This document shows, in pieces, positions 35,992 through 45,447 of a DNA stretch of 64,000 nucleotides; position 1 is the first letter of the stretch, and each line of letters opens with the position of its first letter. The notes under the pieces were generated by a model. That model did no database searches, was not told the origin of the DNA, and saw nothing but the letters and a program-made list of their open reading frames with translations. The position numbers were made by a program, and so were the translations under genes. Origin of the DNA: Desulfoluna sp. (lineage in GTDB: Bacteria > Desulfobacterota > Desulfobacteria > Desulfobacterales > Desulfolunaceae); contig NZ_JAQYWB010000017.1 of the NCBI RefSeq assembly GCF_030145185.1, forward strand, positions 24,063-88,062, read 5' to 3'.

Positions 35992-37178
35992 GCCACCCCT
36001 CCTGCCGTGGTCAATGCCACATTCTTCGCAGACAACCGGAAGGTAAGCCGGCACCAGGCCACACCGCCGCAGAGAACCACAATCCAGACAAGCGCCCCCA
36101 AGGTGCCCAGGGACTGTGCGGGAGCAAGCCCCCTCACCGTCTGTTCATTAATCAGCCGCACCACATACGTCAGGGGCAGCACATCGTGCCAGAGGCGAGC
36201 CGCCAGGGGCATGGCCGCGCTGGGAAAGGTCACCCCGGCAAAGACAAAGGAGGAGCTGGCATAAAAACTCGTAAAGCTGGCCGCCTGGGCCATCTCCCCG
36301 GTAAAGGCCACAAAAAGAAGAGCCACCGACTGACACGCCATGACATAAAGCGGCATACCGACCATCAGCGCCCTTGGGTCCTGGGGCTTCGGCAAATCCA
36401 TCGAGCCGAAAAAGAGCACCAGAATGCCCCACCCCATCAGGGTAAACCAGAGGGTATGGGGCAGCAGCTTGCCCAGAAGCGCTAGGTGAATGTTCCCCCC
36501 CGCTGCCTCAAGCCAGGAGTCCACGCGCTGCCGTTTAATCTCCCCCCCCACGGCCCAGACCGTGGCACACATGATAAATATTTTCATCAGAAACGGGCAG
36601 AGGGATGAATGAAGAAACCAGCGATAATCGAGGTGGGGGTTAAACAGAACCTTGCGGTTGATGTGAATGCCGCTCGTCCGCTCCCGGGATCGGGTTTCGG
36701 GCACGCCCTGGGCCTGTGTCACCCGAAGCTTCATGCCCGTCGACGCCGCGGAATAGACCTCACTCATGGACCGCGTCAACAGCCCTGCGGCGAGCATCAG
36801 CTGGTTGTTGAGATAAAACCGTGAGGCCGGAGCCCCACCGGCCAGAAGGGTCCGCTCCATGTGTTCGGGAAGAACGAGAAGCCCGTAAGCGGTTCCGGAT
36901 AAAATCGCCTGCCGGCCAGCGGCAAGATCCGGCACCGGCATCACCGACATATCCGGGGTGGCCTCCACCATCCGAACGATGGAGCGAGAAAGCCCAGACC
37001 GGTCCATATCGCACACAGCCACCGGAAGATTTTCCGGGCTCCCCTGATAAAAAAGGGCGGTAAACAGCCCGATGCCAATGAGAGGAATAAACAAAAGCAT
37101 CAGGCGCATCAGCCTTCCGGAGACCATGGCGGAGACTTCGCGCGCCATCACCCGTAATAAACTCTTCGCACCATCCAT
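35988..37178 (-). CDS. ABC-2 type membrane permease (first of pair)
   Basis: The 396-residue protein has the same architecture as its downstream neighbour: N-terminal helix (LMLLFIPLIGIGLFTALFYQG), periplasmic domain with VAVCDMDRSGLSRSIVRMVEATPDM, and about five C-terminal helices ending LPLTYVVRLINEQTVRG. The pair would form the heterodimeric membrane part of a tripartite exporter. It starts one base after the hlyD stop, showing tight translational coupling. The ATP-binding subunit is missing from the operon and must be supplied elsewhere if the system is active. Confidence 0.88.
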   Translation of the reverse strand: MDGAKSLLRVMAREVSAMVSGRLMRLMLLFIPLIGIGLFTALFYQGSPENLPVAVCDMDRSGLSRSIVRMVEATPDMSVMPVPDLAAGRQAILSGTAYGLLVLPEHMERTLLAGGAPASRFYLNNQLMLAAGLLTRSMSEVYSAASTGMKLRVTQAQGVPETRSRERTSGIHINRKVLFNPHLDYRWFLHSSLCPFLMKIFIMCATVWAVGGEIKRQRVDSWLEAAGGNIHLALLGKLLPHTLWFTLMGWGILVLFFGSMDLPKPQDPRALMVGMPLYVMACQSVALLFVAFTGEMAQAASFTSFYASSSFVFAGVTFPSAAMPLAARLWHDVLPLTYVVRLINEQTVRGLAPAQSLGTLGALVWIVVLCGGVAWCRLTFRLSAKNVALTTAGGVA

Positions 37179-37179
37179 G

Positions 37180-38166
37180 TCAGCTTCCCATATCCCAGCG
37201 TACCACGGCGCTCATGCCGGGACGCAGTCCATCCACCCCCCCTTCAGGCACGGCGCGCACCTCGAAGGTCTTCATGTCAAAATCCCCCGTGGCCTTGGTG
37301 GAGTGCCAGGTGGCAAAGGCCCCCAGGGCGGCGATGTGATTCACCGTCAACGCCACCTCCCGGTCTCCTAAGGCTGGAATCCGTGCATGCAGGGTGCTTC
37401 CCATCCGAATCTTTGCCAGAAGATCCTCACGTAAATTAAAGGTCACCCAGACATCGGAGAGATCCACCAGCGTCACCACGGGGCATCCGGTGGCGGCCAA
37501 CTCACCGGGATCCACCACGATGTCCGACACCTCGGCAGCACGAGGGGCCTGAAGGCGGGTCTCACTTTCAAAGGCCTCCACCTCGGCAAGGGCTCCTGCG
37601 GCCTTATTCATAAGGGCTTGTGCCGTCTCCTTGTCCTCTTGGCGCGCCCCTTTTTCTGCCATCTCATACGCGGCACGGGCCGCCTCGGCGGTCTGACGGG
37701 CCACCTCCATGCGGGCCACCGCCTCATCAAGTTTCTGAGCAGGAAGGACTCCATCCGCATTCAATGTTTCCACGCGAGCGTGGGTCTTGCGGGCCAGCTC
37801 CAGCCCCGCCTCTGCTTTGTTCCAAAGGTTTCGCGATGCCCGAACCTCCTCGACCCGCGCGCCGAAATTGGCCTTGTCCCGCTGGGCCGTCGCCCCTTTA
37901 ACCGCCGCTTCGGCCTGGCTGAGCTTGGCCCGAATCTCAGGGCTGTCAATCACAAACAGGGGCTGGCCCTTGACCACCTGCTCTCCCCGGGTGACCAGCA
38001 CCTCGGAGACCCGGCCGGGCAACTTGGAGGCCACATCAATCCGAGTGGCGTCCACTTCCCCCTGGACCACCAGAGGCGCTGGCTTCATAGCCAGAAGAGA
38101 CGCCGCAGAGCCGACAATACCAAGCCCCACCAAAACCATCATTACCGTTGTGTATTTTTTCTTCAT
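37180..38166 (-). CDS. HlyD-family periplasmic adaptor protein
   Basis: The 328-residue protein has an N-terminal signal anchor (about 6-28), then the biotinyl-lipoyl half-motif VDVASKLPGRVSEVLVTRGEQVVKGQPLFVID, a long coiled-coil hairpin (about 75-190, rich in Ala, Glu, Arg and Lys), the second lipoyl half (RLQAPRAAEVSDIVVDPGELAATG) and a beta-barrel domain. It bridges an inner-membrane transporter and TolC. Its start overlaps the tolC-like stop (TGATG), and it is followed directly by the two permease genes. Confidence 0.93.
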   Translation of the reverse strand: MKKKYTTVMMVLVGLGIVGSAASLLAMKPAPLVVQGEVDATRIDVASKLPGRVSEVLVTRGEQVVKGQPLFVIDSPEIRAKLSQAEAAVKGATAQRDKANFGARVEEVRASRNLWNKAEAGLELARKTHARVETLNADGVLPAQKLDEAVARMEVARQTAEAARAAYEMAEKGARQEDKETAQALMNKAAGALAEVEAFESETRLQAPRAAEVSDIVVDPGELAATGCPVVTLVDLSDVWVTFNLREDLLAKIRMGSTLHARIPALGDREVALTVNHIAALGAFATWHSTKATGDFDMKTFEVRAVPEGGVDGLRPGMSAVVRWDMGS

Positions 38167-39599
38167 CAGAAGGTCACCTCCTGTTCCTTGTCGTTGCGAT
38201 AGGTATTAAATTCCGTGGCCAACCCGGCCGTCTCCAAAAGACGGGCAAGGGCCACGTCATAGCCGTAGGCAGCCATCAGCTGCTTAATCTCCACCCCGGA
38301 GAGGGTGAGCCGTGCGTCCACCACATCAAGCGATGTGGCGTAGCCCTCTTCAAAGGCACGGGTCTGCACCCGCACCGCCTCCTCGGCCAGGGCGCGGGAG
38401 GTCTTCAAAGCATCGTGCTGCTCCACCTGCCCCACCACCTCGTGGTAGAGCTTCTCCGTTAAGGTCGCGATATCTTTTTTCGCCTGGGTGGAAAGATGAT
38501 CCACCCGAGACCTCTGCATGCGGGCCGACCGAAGCCGGTTCACCGAGGAGAACCCCTCGAACAGATTCATCTCCATGCCCACGCCGGCCGCCCACTCGGG
38601 TTCCAGCATGGTGAGATCGTCGGTCACCAGCTCCTGGCTGGCAAAAAGATAGACCTTGGGAAGAAAGGCTCCCTTCTCCGCTTTCACACCGGCCCGGGCC
38701 TGCACGCCCTTTTCATCAATGCGCCGCAGCACCGGGTTCAAGCGAAGGGCTGCCGAGATAAAATAGTCCATGGGCTCAAGCTCCCGCGTCAGAAAAAGTG
38801 GGGAAACCGGGGTGATCGCTTCGTGATCCCCCTCCTCCACCGCCAACAGGTTGGCCAGAGCCGTCTCGGCGATGGCCTGATCCCGCACGGCCCGTTTCAA
38901 CAGACGATGGGCCTCAGCCCGGGCCACCTCGGCATGCAGGCTCTCCGAACGGGAGATCATCCCCTGGGTCTCCAGCTGCCGGGCCTCAGACACATGCTGC
39001 TCCATCCCCTGAAAATAAGAGGTGCGAACCTCCACCACCTTTTTAGCAAAGCGAAGGCCGTAGTAGCGCGTCACCATGTCCCGCATCAACTGATTGCCCG
39101 TCTCCCGAAGCTGAGCCCCCGCTTCCTGGACCCTGGAGGCTGCTGCCTCATTGGCCGCCTGAATCCGCCCGCCGGCATACAGGGGCAGGGAGGCGGTGAC
39201 GCGGCCCTTGACGAAGGTGTCGTCCTGGACCTCCATGGTGAACTCGGGCAAATACGCCAGTCGAGGGTCTCCAGGACTGCCCGAGATGGGATTGGGCCCG
39301 TGGAGAAAGCCCATGGCGTCCTTGATACTCGACAAGTCGATCTCAATGGGCTCATCGATGCGCGTCCAGCGCATGGAGGCCTCCACCTTGGGCAGGTGAA
39401 GCCCGAAGGCCGCCTCTTTCTCATACTCTGTGGCCGCTTTGGCCTCCCGGGCCGCGGCCAGGGTGTCGTTACCCGCTTCCATGCGGGCAAGCGCAGCATC
39501 TAAAGTAAGCTCTCTGGCCAGGGCGACCCCGCCGCCCAGGCTCATCATGAGACAAAGCGCTGCGGCAACGCCTAAATATCGATTGATTCTTTTTTTCAT
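38166..39599 (-). CDS. TolC-family outer membrane efflux protein
   Basis: The 477-residue protein has a cleavable signal peptide (KRINRYLGVAAALCLMMS..., cleavage near ALARE at about residue 29) and two OEP repeats of long helices (LTLDAALARMEAGND, VARAEAHRLLKRAV, LRLNPVLRRIDEKG, LSTQAKKDIATLTEKLYHEV), with a beta-strand region around TVSLPLYAGG-like and MNLFEGFSSVNRL segments. It forms the outer-membrane channel of the export system encoded with it. Its ATG overlaps the tetR stop by one base. Confidence 0.93.
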   Translation of the reverse strand: MKKRINRYLGVAAALCLMMSLGGGVALARELTLDAALARMEAGNDTLAAAREAKAATEYEKEAAFGLHLPKVEASMRWTRIDEPIEIDLSSIKDAMGFLHGPNPISGSPGDPRLAYLPEFTMEVQDDTFVKGRVTASLPLYAGGRIQAANEAAASRVQEAGAQLRETGNQLMRDMVTRYYGLRFAKKVVEVRTSYFQGMEQHVSEARQLETQGMISRSESLHAEVARAEAHRLLKRAVRDQAIAETALANLLAVEEGDHEAITPVSPLFLTRELEPMDYFISAALRLNPVLRRIDEKGVQARAGVKAEKGAFLPKVYLFASQELVTDDLTMLEPEWAAGVGMEMNLFEGFSSVNRLRSARMQRSRVDHLSTQAKKDIATLTEKLYHEVVGQVEQHDALKTSRALAEEAVRVQTRAFEEGYATSLDVVDARLTLSGVEIKQLMAAYGYDVALARLLETAGLATEFNTYRNDKEQEVTF

Positions 39600-40183
39600 T
39601 ACACCAGCACTCCCCGTCGAATCATCGCCTTAATGTGGGTCCTGAGGGCGGCCCCGTCCACGGCGAGGGTCCCCATGACCTGGCCGTAAAGAGATTTCCG
39701 GATGCCCCCCAAAATGAAATCACAGGTGACATTGGCCGGAATATGGGGATTAAACACTCCGGTGGCCTGTCCCTCTTCTATGATGGCGGAAAAGGCCCCC
39801 AGAAACTCATGGTAATAAAGGGAAAAGCTGACCTCTTTGTTTTTCATGAAATTATTGAATTCGTTAACAAAAACAATAATGAGGTTGCGGTCCCCGGTCA
39901 AGACGTCAAAGACCAGATCGATGGCTCCTTCCAGCTTTTCCTGGGGGGAGAGGTCTTTCCGCTCGGAAAGAGGCACCAGCCCGGCCCAGTCCTTTTTCCA
40001 GAGCATCTCAAAAATGCGATCCAGAATATGATCCTTGTCGCTGTAATAGGTGTAGAGACTGCCGGCACTCACCCCGGCCACTTCAGCGATCTTGGCCATC
40101 TTGGCCTTGTGAAACCCGTACTCACTGATCACCTGAATGGCGGCCTTGTGAATGGCGCGTTCCTTGTCAATACTGACTGCCAC
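39599..40183 (-). CDS. TetR-family transcriptional regulator
   Basis: The 194-residue protein has the TetR HTH (AAIQVISEYGFHKAKMAKIAEVAGVSAGSLYTYYSDKD, about residues 12-50) and an all-helical ligand domain. The start is placed at GTG 40183, eight bases after GGAG; the longer frame starts with TTG 40231 only two bases after GGAGG. It is the first gene of the tolC-hlyD-ABC2 operon and probably represses it until an exported compound binds (inference). Confidence 0.92.
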   Translation of the reverse strand: MAVSIDKERAIHKAAIQVISEYGFHKAKMAKIAEVAGVSAGSLYTYYSDKDHILDRIFEMLWKKDWAGLVPLSERKDLSPQEKLEGAIDLVFDVLTGDRNLIIVFVNEFNNFMKNKEVSFSLYYHEFLGAFSAIIEEGQATGVFNPHIPANVTCDFILGGIRKSLYGQVMGTLAVDGAALRTHIKAMIRRGVLV

Positions 40184-40942
40184 GTTTTCATCTCCAAAGG
40201 GTTGGGTATCGAGACCCGGTCGGTCTTTCAAATCCTCCGGCCCGGCCTCACAGATAGCGCCATTTTGAACGGTTATTCATTCACCAGAAACCTCGGAGCC
40301 CCCCATTCCCTGAGTAGGAACCCCCATGAAGTCGCCCCGGCAAAGCCCAATCAAAAGGCTCTATGCGCGTATTATCAAGATAAAATTTCCAGCACTCTGC
40401 CCCCTTTCCCCGACCAGGCCAGTGGGACACGCCGCGGAAGAGGCCAGTGCCTCGGTCCGCAAAAAATGAATACTGAATCACGGTTCAAAAATAAGAGCAA
40501 CCCCCGGTTTTGTAAAGAGATGAACACGGTTTTGATTGCAATAAAAGGGTCCCCCACGGGGTCAAAAATATGTCAAAGAGGTCTATCCCAGAAACTATTT
40601 CCCTTAAAAATTCAAAAAAATCAGCAACAAAGCATGAACCAGGCAGCCCGTCCCGCCTTCACCCCCCTTGATAAAAAAAAAGGTTCCGCACCCAATGCCC
40701 AACCGGCCGTAATGACAAGGAACCCTGTTACGCATACGGAATCACCTTTCCACCCCGTTTTATCACCCACGGCCGCCCATTTTTTAATCCCCCTACCTGT
40801 GGTATGATATACCCGTTCACGCCGACACACCGCACAGCGCCTTTGCTTTCTCTTTGACCCCAGGTCATCATGGTGTTTTGCCCTCTTTAAGGTACGGTTG
40901 ACTGGCCACCACACAACAACGACAACCTTTCAAGGAAACACC
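40184..40942. other. Intergenic region between tetR and the HD-GYP gene
   Basis: No supported gene is found in about 760 bp. Several stretches are AT-rich (40460-40640) relative to the flanks. TATGAT at 40804-40809 could be a -10 box for the HD-GYP gene, but no good -35 box lies at the right distance. Frames crossing the region lack start signals and family resemblance. Confidence 0.5.
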
Positions 40943-42013
40943 ATGGAAATGCTCTTGACAACCTCCCGAATCCTGGTGGTGGACGACGACCCGGCCACCC
41001 GCCTTCTCCTCAGGCGCACCCTGGAAAAGCAGGGGGCTCAATGCCTGACCGCTTCCTCCGGCGAAGAGGCCCTCTCCATCATACGCTCCACCCCCATGGA
41101 CCTGGTCCTCACGGACATCCACATGCCTGGCATGGGGGGGCTCACCTTTTTAAAGCACCTGAACGAGGAGATACCGGTAGACGTGGTGGTGATGACCGGT
41201 GACATCAAAGGGTTCCGCTACGACACGATTATTCAAAAAGGGGCCGTGGATTTCCTGGTTAAACCCCTGGAAATGACCGAGGTGGTTCTGCGGCTGCAGC
41301 GGGTGCTCCGGGAACGGTGCCTGATGCATGAACTGGAGATGGCCCACGCCACCATCAAGCACTCCTACTTAGATACGGTCCGCCGCCTGGTGGTGGCCGC
41401 CGAGCACAAAGACGAAGGGACCGGAGACCACATCGTCCGCATGGGCGACTACTGCGTGCTCCTTGCGGGGATGATGGACCTGCCCGACGCCTTCATCGAG
41501 CTCCTGCGCTATGCCTCCCCCATGCACGACATCGGAAAAATCGGGATCCCCGACGCCATCCTCTCCAAACCGGGACGGCTCACCGACAAGGAGTTCAACG
41601 TCATCAAGACCCACACCACCATCGGAGCCAAGATCCTGGCCAACTCAAGTTCAGAAGTCATCCGCCTCGGCCAGAGTATCGCCCTCTCCCACCACGAACG
41701 CTGGGACGGCAGCGGATACCCGAAAGGCATCACCGGGGAGGCGATCCCCTTAGCCGGGCGCATCGTCTGTGCCGCCGATGTCTTCGACACCCTCACCTCG
41801 CGGCGTCCCTACAAATCGATCTACCCGCCCCATGTGGTCTTCGAGTTCTTCGAAAAAAGACGTGGGGAACACTTCGACCCCGACATCACCGACCTGATCC
41901 TCGGAAATTTCGATCACTTCCTGGCCCTTTCCCACCTCAACCACCCGGATGCCCTCCCCGATGACGACAGCCCCTTTCGCCTGAGCGAACGCGACATTGC
42001 CGAGATGCGTTAG
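40943..42013 (+). CDS. Response regulator with HD-GYP phosphodiesterase domain
   Basis: The 356-residue protein joins a receiver (about 8-125; RILVVDDDPATR, phospho-Asp in MDLVLTDIHMPG, Lys in FLVKPLE) to an HD-GYP domain (about 150-340). The catalytic set is present: EHKDEGTGDHIVRMG, the HD pair in MHDIGKIGIPD, HTTIGAKI, and SHHERWDGSGYPKG containing the GYP motif. It is expected to hydrolyse cyclic di-GMP under two-component control. ATG 40943 follows AAGGAAA. No kinase gene is adjacent. It ends before a convergent sigma-54 activator gene. Confidence 0.94.
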   Translation: MEMLLTTSRILVVDDDPATRLLLRRTLEKQGAQCLTASSGEEALSIIRSTPMDLVLTDIHMPGMGGLTFLKHLNEEIPVDVVVMTGDIKGFRYDTIIQKGAVDFLVKPLEMTEVVLRLQRVLRERCLMHELEMAHATIKHSYLDTVRRLVVAAEHKDEGTGDHIVRMGDYCVLLAGMMDLPDAFIELLRYASPMHDIGKIGIPDAILSKPGRLTDKEFNVIKTHTTIGAKILANSSSEVIRLGQSIALSHHERWDGSGYPKGITGEAIPLAGRIVCAADVFDTLTSRRPYKSIYPPHVVFEFFEKRRGEHFDPDITDLILGNFDHFLALSHLNHPDALPDDDSPFRLSERDIAEMR

Positions 42014-42107
42014 CCTCGCAATGCAAACGCATTACAAGTCAACCACACCCGACTGCGCAAATACAAAACAACGCGTCTCTGGCAACCCTCCCGGAAGCGA
42101 CTCCCGA

Positions 42108-42170
42108 TGCGCATTCGCCAACCCGCTTTCGAGGTGGCACACCTTGCCGCCGGAGGCGTGCTTTGCCCCA
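42108..42170 (+). repeat. Dispersed hairpin repeat, copy C
   Basis: Contains GCGCATTCGCC, the hairpin region GAGGTGGCACACCTTGCCGC, CGGAGGCG and TTTGCCCCA in the same order as copy D, with one inserted base and a few substitutions. It lies in the gap between two convergent genes. Confidence 0.8.
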
Positions 42171-42189
42171 TACTTTAACCATAGAAGGC

Positions 42190-43734
42190 CTATCCCCAGA
42201 CCCCTTGTGCGCTCCTTCCATAGGGAATCCCCAACTTATCGAGCCGCTTCCGGAGGGTATTGGGGTGGAGCCCCAGGAGCTGGGCGGCCCCTTCGTGCCC
42301 GTTGATGCGGCCCCGGGTATGGGAAAGCACCCGACGGATATGAAGGGCCGTCACCTCGTCAAGGGTCAGCTCTTCGGGCAGCTCACCGTCTGAAACCCCG
42401 ACGGACTGAACGCGCCCCCTGTCCCTGACGTGGATCTGAAGAAACCCACCGCTGTATTGAATCAACGCCCGTTCCACCAGGTTCTGCAGCTCACGCACAT
42501 TCCCGGGAAAGGGATAATCCATCAGGGCTTCGGCAGCCCCGGGAGCCAGGATCGGCACCTCCCGCATCTTGAGCTCACGGGCTTTTTTCTCCACGAAATG
42601 AAGCACAAGGTCCGGGATATCTTCGCGCCGGTGGCGAAGCGGGGGAATCATGATGGGAAACACATTTAAGCGAAACCAGAGATCCTCCCGAAAGGAACGC
42701 TCCTCCACCATGGACTGAAGGTTGCGGTGGGTTGCCGCGATGATCCTCACATCCACCGGGATCACCTCGCTGCCCCCCACCCTCTCGATCTCATGACTCT
42801 GAAGCACATGAAGCAATCGCACCTGGGCGGCCAGGGGCAACTCCCCGATCTCATCCAGAAAAAGGGTCCCTCCGTTCGCCCGCTCAAAGCGCCCCCGCTT
42901 CCGGGCCAGCGCCCCAGTAAACGCCCCCTTCTCATACCCAAACAGCTCACTGTCGATAAGGCTCTCGGGAATGGCCCCACAGTTGACCTTGATAAAGGGG
43001 CCGTCCTTCCGCGAGGAAGAGTAGTGAATGGCACTGGCGATGACGTCTTTTCCCGCCCCGGTCTCCCCCAGAAGCAACACCGGGCTCTCCAGCCCCGCCA
43101 CCTGACGGGCCATGCCCATCACCTTCTTCAGCCCAAACCCCGCACCGACAATATCCGCGCCGGAGATCTCCCGAAGCTGCCGGTGAAGGAACCTGTTTTC
43201 ATCGGCCAGCAGGTCTTTAAGGGTCAGGATCTCTTCATGGGTCAAGGCGTTGGCCATGGCCATGGCCAGGGGATCATGGAGCAGCTTCACCAGACGCACA
43301 TGGGCATCCGTATACCGATTCCGCCCCTTCACCTTCAGGTTGACCTCCCCGATGCGGCTTCCTTCCAGCTGCAGTCGAAGGCTCATGAGCGAAACGTCGG
43401 TGTCCATGTCAAAGTGATGCAGGATCCCACACAGGTCCGGATCCTCGTCCGGGCGATTGTAGACCTCCACATCCCAGTCGCGTGCGTTGCGCCGGGCCAG
43501 AAAGTCACGGCTCTTCTCGGGAACAGAGAAGAGGGTTCCGACAGGGTCGTCCTCAACACTCACCATGGCCAGAGAACGAAACGCATGGCGCTCCCCATCG
43601 TAGAGCAACAGGTTCACGCTCCCCACGGGAAGATAGGTTTTTATATAATCGTAGCACCCCTGCATGGCCGCCTGAATATCCAGCGTGCCGCAGATACGGG
43701 TGGCCGCCTCCCTGAAAAAAAGATTGTCATCCAT
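42190..43734 (-). CDS. GAF-domain sigma-54-dependent transcriptional activator
   Basis: The 514-residue protein has an N-terminal GAF-type sensor (about 10-170), an AAA+ sigma-54 domain (about 205-430) with Walker A GETGAGKD, canonical [19 protein letters not shown] and FLDEIGELP, and a C-terminal Fis-type HTH ([21 protein letters not shown]). This is the FhlA/NorR-type domain order, with no receiver and no kinase partner, so it should sense a small ligand or redox signal. It is divergent from an RND efflux operon that has a sigma-54 promoter and three palindromes in between, so it very likely activates that operon (inference). Confidence 0.93.
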   Translation of the reverse strand: MDDNLFFREAATRICGTLDIQAAMQGCYDYIKTYLPVGSVNLLLYDGERHAFRSLAMVSVEDDPVGTLFSVPEKSRDFLARRNARDWDVEVYNRPDEDPDLCGILHHFDMDTDVSLMSLRLQLEGSRIGEVNLKVKGRNRYTDAHVRLVKLLHDPLAMAMANALTHEEILTLKDLLADENRFLHRQLREISGADIVGAGFGLKKVMGMARQVAGLESPVLLLGETGAGKDVIASAIHYSSSRKDGPFIKVNCGAIPESLIDSELFGYEKGAFTGALARKRGRFERANGGTLFLDEIGELPLAAQVRLLHVLQSHEIERVGGSEVIPVDVRIIAATHRNLQSMVEERSFREDLWFRLNVFPIMIPPLRHRREDIPDLVLHFVEKKARELKMREVPILAPGAAEALMDYPFPGNVRELQNLVERALIQYSGGFLQIHVRDRGRVQSVGVSDGELPEELTLDEVTALHIRRVLSHTRGRINGHEGAAQLLGLHPNTLRKRLDKLGIPYGRSAQGVWG

Positions 43735-43762
43735 CGCAATACTACTCCTCCCTGCTTCGATT

Positions 43763-43828
43763 TACGCCATAGCGTACAATTTGTCGCAATATACGCCATA
43801 GCGTTATTGAAATATACCCCATGGCGTA
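43763..43828. promoter_or_regulatory. Three palindromic sites, candidate activator-binding sequences
   Basis: Three 14-bp sites: TACGCCATAGCGTA (43763-43776), TACGCCATAGCGTT (43792-43805) and TACCCCATGGCGTA (43815-43828). The shared form is TACGC-CATR-GCGTA, an inverted repeat. They lie 55-120 bp upstream of a sigma-54 promoter and 30-95 bp before the divergent activator gene, the usual place for enhancer sites of such activators. Confidence 0.75.
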
Positions 43829-43880
43829 AACAAAAAACAGCCTGACACTAAATTTCTCTCATAACCACGCACTTACCTAT

Positions 43881-43899
43881 TTGGCATGGTTCTGGCAAG
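43881..43899 (+). promoter_or_regulatory. Sigma-54 promoter of the RND efflux operon
   Basis: The sequence TTGGCATGGTTCTGGCAAG has GG and GC exactly ten bases apart (-24 TTGGCAT, -12 TGGCAAG), matching the sigma-54 pattern. The first gene starts about 42 nt after the -12 GC. Confidence 0.75.
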
Positions 43900-43937
43900 T
43901 AATCCCACCATTGCCACAACACCCCAGGAGATGAGCC

Positions 43938-44273
43938 ATGCCGATCGTTGAAACCATTACCGTGCGTGCCGTAGGTCCCCAGAGAGAAAACCTCCTGTGC
44001 CTTCTGGAATCTCATATCGACGCCTTCCGGTTCCCGGAGCATCTCACGACAGTGGAATGCCAGGCCCACGCCGACATGGACAGTGATATCAGCATCCACC
44101 TGACCTGGGACCGTCCCTTTGAAAAACGATGGAAAAGTGACCTCTGCATTCTTTTGGAAGACAACTTGAAAGAGTTCGGACTTATTGACAGCAACGCCTG
44201 GATCCGACGGTTTTATCTCTCCCGAACCCCGGTGCCCCCACAGACTCTCAAGACGGATGTACACCATGACTAA
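43938..44273 (+). CDS. Uncharacterised 111-residue protein leading the efflux operon
   Basis: The product starts MPIVETITVRAVGPQRENLL. It has no signal peptide or membrane helix, and an alternating strand/helix pattern with CQAHADMDSDISIHLTWDRP in the middle. A dimeric alpha-beta barrel (ABM-like) fold is possible but not shown. It has a strong AGGAG site, lies directly behind the sigma-54 promoter, and overlaps the adaptor gene by 8 bp. Co-expression with an efflux pump and a ligand-sensing activator suggests a role in handling the exported compound, such as binding or modification. I do not recognise the family. Confidence 0.8.
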   Translation: MPIVETITVRAVGPQRENLLCLLESHIDAFRFPEHLTTVECQAHADMDSDISIHLTWDRPFEKRWKSDLCILLEDNLKEFGLIDSNAWIRRFYLSRTPVPPQTLKTDVHHD

Positions 44274-45447
44274 AAAACACCTGATCATCACAAGCGGCCT
44301 GCTCCTTTCGGGGCTGATCCTGATCGGCAATACCATGACCGGCAAACCTCCGGCCAGTAACGCGGAAACCGCAACCGCCATTCCTGTGGAGACGTCTCTG
44401 GCCACCACGCGGAGCTTCAGCAAAACCGTCAACGTTCAAGGCACCATCGAAGCAGAAACCACCAGCAAAGTGGCCCCCAAGCTCCCCGGAACCCTGGAGA
44501 GCATCTTTGTGGATGAAGGGGATGCCGTCACGGCGGGAGAAACCGTCTTATTTCTCACCGACCCGGTCAAACGGGAACAGGCCGTTCGAATGCAGGAGCA
44601 GAACCTGGCCGTTTCACGATGCGCATTGCGTGAAAAAGAAGCCGCCCAGGAACGGGTGATGGTGGAACTTGAGAAAACCCGGCTCGATTACCGGCGCTAT
44701 GAAGAACTTTTCAAAAAAAGGGCCATCTCCCAGGACCAATACGAACAGCAGCAGTCGGCCACGAAACAGATGGAGGCCTCACGCAAGCACGCCCAAAGCC
44801 TGGTGGATCTGTCCAAGGGACAGGTTAGTCAGTCAGAAACCGCCCTGGCCATCGCCCGCCAGGACCTGGCAGACACCCGGATCGTCGCCCCCATCACCGG
44901 GGTGGTCTCCCACAAATACCAGGAGGAGGGGGAAAGCGGCAGCCCTGGACGTCCGGTGCTGCGCGTCGAAGCCTTGGCCCCGCTGGAAGCCGTGGCCTGG
45001 CTTCCAGCGGAGATGTACCCCTCCGTGATCCGGGGCGAAACCCTGGTCACCCTCAGTATCTCAGGCAAGCCGGTGGGCAGCTGGCCGGTCTCCTTTAAGA
45101 GCCCCACCATCGACGAAACCCTTCGCAGTTTCAAAATCAAATGCATCATGAACACCCCCCCGGAAGCCGCCGTCCCCGGGGCCATGGCCAACATGACCCT
45201 TCTTATCAAAGAGCGCTCAGGCGTGGGCGTACCGCGGGCCTCCCTTCAAATCCGGAAGGGAAAAAGCCTGATCTTCGTTCTGGCCGACAACCGCGCTCAC
45301 CCGATGGAGGTCCGTCGCGGCATGGAAAGTGGTGGTTTTGTGGAGCTTCTCTCCGGTGCCCCGTCCCAGGGCACCCCCGTCATCACCCGCGGCGCCTCCT
45401 TTGTGGAAGAGGGTACCCTTGTGGCTGTTCAGGAGGGAATGAAGTAG
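44266..45447 (+). CDS. RND-type periplasmic adaptor (membrane fusion protein)
   Basis: The 393-residue protein has an N-terminal signal anchor (KKHLIITSGLLLSGLILIG), a lipoyl half-motif VAPKLPGTLESIFVDEGDAVTAGETV, a coiled-coil hairpin (about 90-190), the second lipoyl half DTRIVAPITGVVSHKYQEEGES, and a C-terminal beta barrel ending VEEGTLVAVQEG. The start ATG 44266 lies inside the end of the 111-residue gene; ATG 44257 is the alternative. Its stop is directly followed by the ATG of the RND pump gene, so it is the adaptor of that pump. Confidence 0.93.
   Translation: MTKKHLIITSGLLLSGLILIGNTMTGKPPASNAETATAIPVETSLATTRSFSKTVNVQGTIEAETTSKVAPKLPGTLESIFVDEGDAVTAGETVLFLTDPVKREQAVRMQEQNLAVSRCALREKEAAQERVMVELEKTRLDYRRYEELFKKRAISQDQYEQQQSATKQMEASRKHAQSLVDLSKGQVSQSETALAIARQDLADTRIVAPITGVVSHKYQEEGESGSPGRPVLRVEALAPLEAVAWLPAEMYPSVIRGETLVTLSISGKPVGSWPVSFKSPTIDETLRSFKIKCIMNTPPEAAVPGAMANMTLLIKERSGVGVPRASLQIRKGKSLIFVLADNRAHPMEVRRGMESGGFVELLSGAPSQGTPVITRGASFVEEGTLVAVQEGMK

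Noticed and set aside
35404..36264. A 286-codon plus-strand frame across the ABC-2 permease genes
   Set aside because: It is antisense to two well-supported, translationally coupled genes and has no start signal or family resemblance.
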